Origin: Alphaproteobacteria bacterium
GTDB lineage: Bacteria; Pseudomonadota; Alphaproteobacteria; UBA6615
DNA length: 64,000 nucleotides
Assembly: GCA_021774445.1 (NCBI GenBank)
Contig: JAJFJA010000074.1
Span: 45,935 to 109,934 of the forward strand
Reading direction: 5' to 3'
Part shown: positions 60,540-64,000 of the stretch, piece by piece
How the letters are laid out: the number at the start of each line of letters is the position of its first letter
Position numbering within the stretch: position 1 is the first letter of the stretch
The notes under the pieces: model-generated
Told to the model about the DNA's origin: nothing
Database searches by the model: none
What the model saw: only the letters and a program-made list of their open reading frames with translations
Translations under genes and position numbers: made by a program

Positions 60540-61394
60540 GTGGGCAGTTCAACGATTACGGTATTGGGGGCAACCGGCAAGGTGGGTCGGGCGCTGGTCG
60601 CCGACCTGGTGGCAGCGGGCCGCCCGGTGGTGGCGCTGGGGCGCGATCGAGCCAAATTGGCGGCGCTGGGCGCTGCCGAAACCAGAATTGCGGATTTTGG
60701 CGATGCGCTCGCGTTGACGGCGGCCTTGGTGGATGCCGAGCGGGTGGTCAGTTGCGCCCATGCGCGGTTTGTCGCGCCCCTATTGGCGGCACTGCCGGCG
60801 CAGGTGTCGCGGTTGGTGCTGATGGGATCGACGCGAAAGTTCACGCGCTTTCCCGACGAGAAAGCCGAGGCCGTGCGGATGGGCGAGGAAGCCTATCTGG
60901 CGTCGGGACGGGCGGGGGTGATGCTGCACCCGACGATGATCTATGGCATCGGTGCCGAGAATAACATTGCGCGGGTGGCGACGATCATTCGGCGGTTCGG
61001 GGCGGTGCCGCTACCGCTTGGCGGGCGCGCGCTGATTCAACCGATCCATCTGGACGATGTGGTGCGGGCGCTGGCGGCGGCGCTCGACGAGACGGATGGG
61101 GAGGTCTCGTCGCTGGTGTTGGCGGGTCCGAACGCGGTGCCCTACAGCGAACTGATCCGGGCCGTGGCGCGCGCCATTGGGCGGCCGGTCAGGATCGTGC
61201 CGGTGCCGGCCGCGCTGTTGGTCGGCGCGAGTTGGTTGACCCGCGTGGTGCCAGGGGTGCCGACGATCTCGGCCGGCGAAGTGCGGCGACTGTTGGAGGA
61301 TAAGGATTTCGACATTTCAGCGATGGTGACGCGATTCGGTTTTGGGCCGCTGGCGCTCGACGCCGGTCTCGCCCGTAGTTTCGGTTCGCGGTAA
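60540..61394 (+). CDS. NAD(P)-binding atypical SDR (NmrA/complex I-type) protein
   Basis: A 284-residue protein with the Rossmann motif VLGATGKVGRALV (residues about 7-19) and features of atypical short-chain dehydrogenases: VLMGSTRKFTRF, MLHPTMIYG and HLDDVVRAL. It lacks a YxxxK, so a redox or binding role is possible. Start is a GTG at 60540. It is directly upstream of the MBOAT gene (13 bp), maybe in one operon. Confidence 0.82.
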   Translation: MGSSTITVLGATGKVGRALVADLVAAGRPVVALGRDRAKLAALGAAETRIADFGDALALTAALVDAERVVSCAHARFVAPLLAALPAQVSRLVLMGSTRKFTRFPDEKAEAVRMGEEAYLASGRAGVMLHPTMIYGIGAENNIARVATIIRRFGAVPLPLGGRALIQPIHLDDVVRALAAALDETDGEVSSLVLAGPNAVPYSELIRAVARAIGRPVRIVPVPAALLVGASWLTRVVPGVPTISAGEVRRLLEDKDFDISAMVTRFGFGPLALDAGLARSFGSR

Positions 61395-61407
61395 GCCGCC
61401 GCCGACC

Positions 61408-62784
61408 ATGCTGTTCAACTCGACGATCTTCATCCTGGTTTTTTTGCCGTTGACCGTTACGGCCTACTATCTGCTGGCGGCAAGCCGGACATGGCGGCTC
61501 TGCGCCCTAGGGGCGGCGTCGCTGGTGTTCTATGGATTCTGGGACGTGCGTTTCCTGCCGCTGCTGGCCGGCTCGGTCGTGGTCAATTGGCTGATTGCCG
61601 CACTCTATGTGCGGCGGCGTCTACTGTTCTTGCCGCTGATCGGGGTCGCGGCCAATCTGGCACTACTGGCGCTGTTCAAATATGCCGATTTTCTCACCGA
61701 ATCGGCGGCGGCGATGCTGGGTCAGAGTCATGACGGCTTCGGCATCATCTTGCCGATCGGCATCAGCTTCTTCACCTTTCAGCAGATCTCCTATCTGGTC
61801 GATTTGAAGCGCGGTCAGGCGAAGCTGTATCCGGTGCTGGACTATTTCGTCTTCGTGACCTTTTTTCCGCAGCTGATCGCCGGGCCGATCGTGCGACATC
61901 ACGAGATCATCGATCAGTTCTCGCTGCCGCCACGCCGGCCGGCGGTGTGGGAGACTCTGTCACGAGGTAGCCTGCTGTTCATTGCGGGGTTGTTTAAGAA
62001 GGTGGTGCTGGCGGACCAATTGGCGCTCATCGCCGACCCGATGTTCGGCGCCGCGGCGGCGGGCAATGCCCTCAGCTTCAGCGAGGCGTGGTTCGGCGAC
62101 CTGGCGTTCACGCTACAGATCTATTTCGATTTCTCCGGTTATTCGGACATGGCGATCGGGTTGGGGCTGATGTTCGGCTTCCGGCTGCCGGTAAATTTCA
62201 ATGCGCCCTACCGGGCGACGTCGATCCGGGCGTTTTGGCGGCGCTGGCATATCACGCTGTCCCGCTTTCTGCGCGACTATGTCTATATCCCGCTGGGTGG
62301 CAACCGGTCCGGGCGGCGGCGGCAGGCGATCAATGTCGTGCTGACGATGCTGCTGGGCGGGCTGTGGCATGGCGCGGCCTGGACGTTCGTCGTATGGGGC
62401 GGATTGCACGGTGTGGCCCTGGCGGTCGCCGGGCGCTGGCAGCGCAGCGGCCGGGCCTTGGCGCCGGCTTGGGGATGGGCGCTGACCATGCTGTTCCTCA
62501 CATTCACTTGGGTGCTATTCCGGGCCGAGGATTTCGCCACCGCGGCGAGCGTCATGGCATCGATGGTGGGACTAAACGGTTTCGGCACGGCGGTGGTCGA
62601 GGAAATATGGCTGATTCCGGCGGGCCTGGCGTTGGTGTTGCTGGCGCCGACCAGCCAAAGTGCAGTGTTCGCGCGGTTCCGGCCATCGCGCTGGCTGGCG
62701 GCCGGCATGGCGACAGCCCTGGTCTTCATCGTGATCATGATTGGCAGTTCTCCGCATAATGAATTCATCTATTTCCAGTTCTGA
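61408..62784 (+). CDS. MBOAT-family O-acyltransferase (AlgI-like)
   Basis: A 458-residue polytopic membrane protein. Family marks are YPVLDYFVFVTFFPQLIAGPI, SGYSDMAIGLGLMFGF, RRWHITLSRFLRDYVYIPLG and the active-site His in GGLWHGAAWTF. AlgI-type enzymes move an acetyl group across the membrane to polysaccharides or other acceptors. Its target is unknown. The downstream SGNH-like gene overlaps it by 26 bases, so they form a functional pair. Confidence 0.92.
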   Translation: MLFNSTIFILVFLPLTVTAYYLLAASRTWRLCALGAASLVFYGFWDVRFLPLLAGSVVVNWLIAALYVRRRLLFLPLIGVAANLALLALFKYADFLTESAAAMLGQSHDGFGIILPIGISFFTFQQISYLVDLKRGQAKLYPVLDYFVFVTFFPQLIAGPIVRHHEIIDQFSLPPRRPAVWETLSRGSLLFIAGLFKKVVLADQLALIADPMFGAAAAGNALSFSEAWFGDLAFTLQIYFDFSGYSDMAIGLGLMFGFRLPVNFNAPYRATSIRAFWRRWHITLSRFLRDYVYIPLGGNRSGRRRQAINVVLTMLLGGLWHGAAWTFVVWGGLHGVALAVAGRWQRSGRALAPAWGWALTMLFLTFTWVLFRAEDFATAASVMASMVGLNGFGTAVVEEIWLIPAGLALVLLAPTSQSAVFARFRPSRWLAAGMATALVFIVIMIGSSPHNEFIYFQF

Positions 62785-63856
62785 CGGTCAGCGCTGGCGG
62801 CGGTTTTTCGCCATATTGGTCGGTGCGGCGGTAACGATCGGTGCCGTGCTCATTGCCGCGGTGGCGATTGTCGATCCGTTCGATACGCTGGCGTTATCGC
62901 CGAATTTGGATCGGGTGCCGATCGCCACCAATGCGCGTTATTCCTTTCCGGCATTGGCGCGCAGCAGCCGCTTCGACAGCGTGGTCATTGGTACGTCGAC
63001 CAGTCGCCTGCTGCGTCCCGAGCGGCTCAACGCGCTGTTTGGCGGACGCTTCGCCAATCTGGCGATGAACAGCGCAACGGCCTATGAGCAGACGCAGATG
63101 CTGTCTTTGTTCGGGCGCAGCCATGCGACGCCGGCAACGGTAATGATCGGCATCGACACGGTGTGGTGCGATGTCGGCACCAGGTTCGAGCGCTTCACGC
63201 CGCGACCTTTTCCGACTTGGATGTATGACGACAACCCGTGGAACGATCTGCCGGCGCATTTCAATCTCTACAGTCTGGAGCAGGCGGGCCGTCAGTTCGC
63301 GACGATGATCGGTTTGCGGCCCGTGAAATACGGCCGCGACGGCTACACGAACTTCCTGCCGGCGGCGGCCGACTATGACAATGAGAAGGCCCGGCGGAAT
63401 TTATGGGGCGACGGGCCGGATCACGTCGTCCCGGTGACGCCGGCGCAGATACTGAGTGATGAGGCGCGCGCTGCGCTGCGCTTCCCGACCCATGGGCTGA
63501 TGCAAAGTGTGTTGGCGGAACTGCCGCCGGAGACACGGAAAATCCTATTTTTTGTCCCGACCCACGTGTCGGCGCAGCCCCAGCCCGGTAGCCGCGGCGC
63601 GGCGGAGTGGCAGGAATGTAAGGCGCGGATGGTGGCGATGGCGGCGGACGTGGAGAACGCGACGGTGGTCGACTTCATGCTGCCCAGCCCGGTCACGGCG
63701 ACGGATCGCAATTATTGGGACCGGCTGCACTATACCGTCGAGATCGCCGACTTGTTGGCCGAAGATTTGTATGTTGCCGCGCAGAGGGAGGGCGACAGTG
63801 GCGGGCGGTTTCGGCTGCTTTCCGGGCCGGCGGAAGACGGCGCGGGCGGGCAGTGA
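62759..63856 (+). CDS. SGNH/AlgX-like hydrolase domain protein, partner of the MBOAT protein
   Basis: A 365-residue protein with an N-terminal membrane helix (FAILVGAAVTIGAVLIAAVAI) and an extracytoplasmic domain. VVIGTSTSRLL (about residue 80) is an SGNH-type nucleophile block with Ser in GTSTSR, and NYWDRLHYT near residue 328 supplies the Asp and His of a D-x-x-H pair. MBOAT and SGNH-like proteins act together to O-acetylate surface polysaccharides. The 26-base overlap with the MBOAT gene supports that. It may instead be inactive; the block is divergent. Confidence 0.8.
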   Translation: MNSSISSSDGQRWRRFFAILVGAAVTIGAVLIAAVAIVDPFDTLALSPNLDRVPIATNARYSFPALARSSRFDSVVIGTSTSRLLRPERLNALFGGRFANLAMNSATAYEQTQMLSLFGRSHATPATVMIGIDTVWCDVGTRFERFTPRPFPTWMYDDNPWNDLPAHFNLYSLEQAGRQFATMIGLRPVKYGRDGYTNFLPAAADYDNEKARRNLWGDGPDHVVPVTPAQILSDEARAALRFPTHGLMQSVLAELPPETRKILFFVPTHVSAQPQPGSRGAAEWQECKARMVAMAADVENATVVDFMLPSPVTATDRNYWDRLHYTVEIADLLAEDLYVAAQREGDSGGRFRLLSGPAEDGAGGQ

Positions 63857-64000
63857 CGGCTAGTGGATAGAATCCAACATAAGATACCCATACGACGGCT
63901 TGGCGCGTTTACCCGGCAAGGCGCGCGATACGCCGTGATGCCATCGCATCACAAGTGTCGCGCAACGCGGCCGGTGAGCTCGCCAAGCCGCCCTTCGGGT
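63857..64000. other. Window end; no gene assigned
   Basis: This 144 bp tail holds nested inverted repeats: CGGCTTGGCG (63896-63905) with CGCCAAGCCG (63981-63990), GCGCGA with TCGCGC, and a 7 bp hairpin GTGATGC/GCATCAC (63935-63952). On the minus strand a frame is open from the window edge to a stop at 63909, which could be the 3' end of a cut-off gene. Neither reading is decisive. Confidence 0.3.

Overview
The window looks like chromosomal DNA of a free-living, GC-rich alphaproteobacterium, most likely a Rhodospirillales-type organism. The reasons are the poly-3-hydroxybutyrate genes with a PhaR regulator, the metX-metW pair, an adenosylcobalamin-dependent ribonucleotide reductase, a CpdR-like receiver protein, COQ7 for ubiquinone, and family proteins typical of Alphaproteobacteria (TIGR02302, DUF2125, DUF2336). 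I see no insertion sequence, prophage or CRISPR array. About 70 protein genes and one tRNA are supported; starts were refined from Shine-Dalgarno sites, family N-termini and 4-base stop/start overlaps.

Layout. 0-5 kb: tail of an EAL protein, then the PHB locus: phaR (-) divergent from a small PhaE/phasin-like gene and a compact PHA synthase that overlap by 200 bp in different frames, then phaA and phaB. 5-12.5 kb: Nudix hydrolase, methyltransferase, metX-metW, and an aromatic amino acid operon (chorismate mutase-hisC-tyrA) converging on a DUF2125 gene; ChaC. 13-19 kb: a palindromic REP-like element, nrdJ, and the coupled operon ftsE-ftsX-ydcF-plsC. 19-26 kb: zinc-ribbon protein, CpdR-like receiver, and the coupled operon argH-lptM-lysA-TIGR02302, divergent from tlpA with only 9 bp between start codons. 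26-36.9 kb: 3-hydroxybutyryl-CoA dehydrogenase with etfAB, cobalamin adenosyltransferase, HIG1 protein, GIY-YIG protein, rsgA, gluQ, an esterase, an HNH nuclease, COQ7, DsbB and YqaA.

36.98-44.2 kb begins with tRNA-Leu(CAA) and looks accessory: a cysteine-less asparagine synthase homologue, an EamA transporter, a methyltransferase, a VOC protein and three proteins I cannot assign. 44.5-51.5 kb: LysR regulator, ArsR regulator divergent from a monooxygenase, and a Cpx-like envelope stress module (CpxP/Spy-like gene divergent from cpxR-cpxA-like genes, with a CpxR-box-like direct repeat between), followed by small membrane proteins, MscS and DUF4197. 51.6-57.4 kb: complete oppABCDF peptide transporter operon. 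57.5-63.9 kb: DUF2336 protein, hipBA toxin-antitoxin module with a palindrome touching a perfect TATAAT, an NAD(P)-binding protein, and an MBOAT acyltransferase coupled to an SGNH-like protein.

Themes: acetyl-CoA to PHB storage (phaA, phaB, synthase) plus hydroxybutyryl-CoA oxidation with ETF; cobalamin supply to class II ribonucleotide reductase (adenosyltransferase plus nrdJ); envelope construction and stress response (ftsEX, ydcF, plsC, lptM, DsbB, Cpx-like genes). No clearly novel multi-gene defence system is visible. The strongest leads are the long overlapping reading frames at the PHA synthase, the regulatory palindromes in the pha and hip promoters, the CpxR-like box, and the unassigned genes of the 37-44 kb accessory block.
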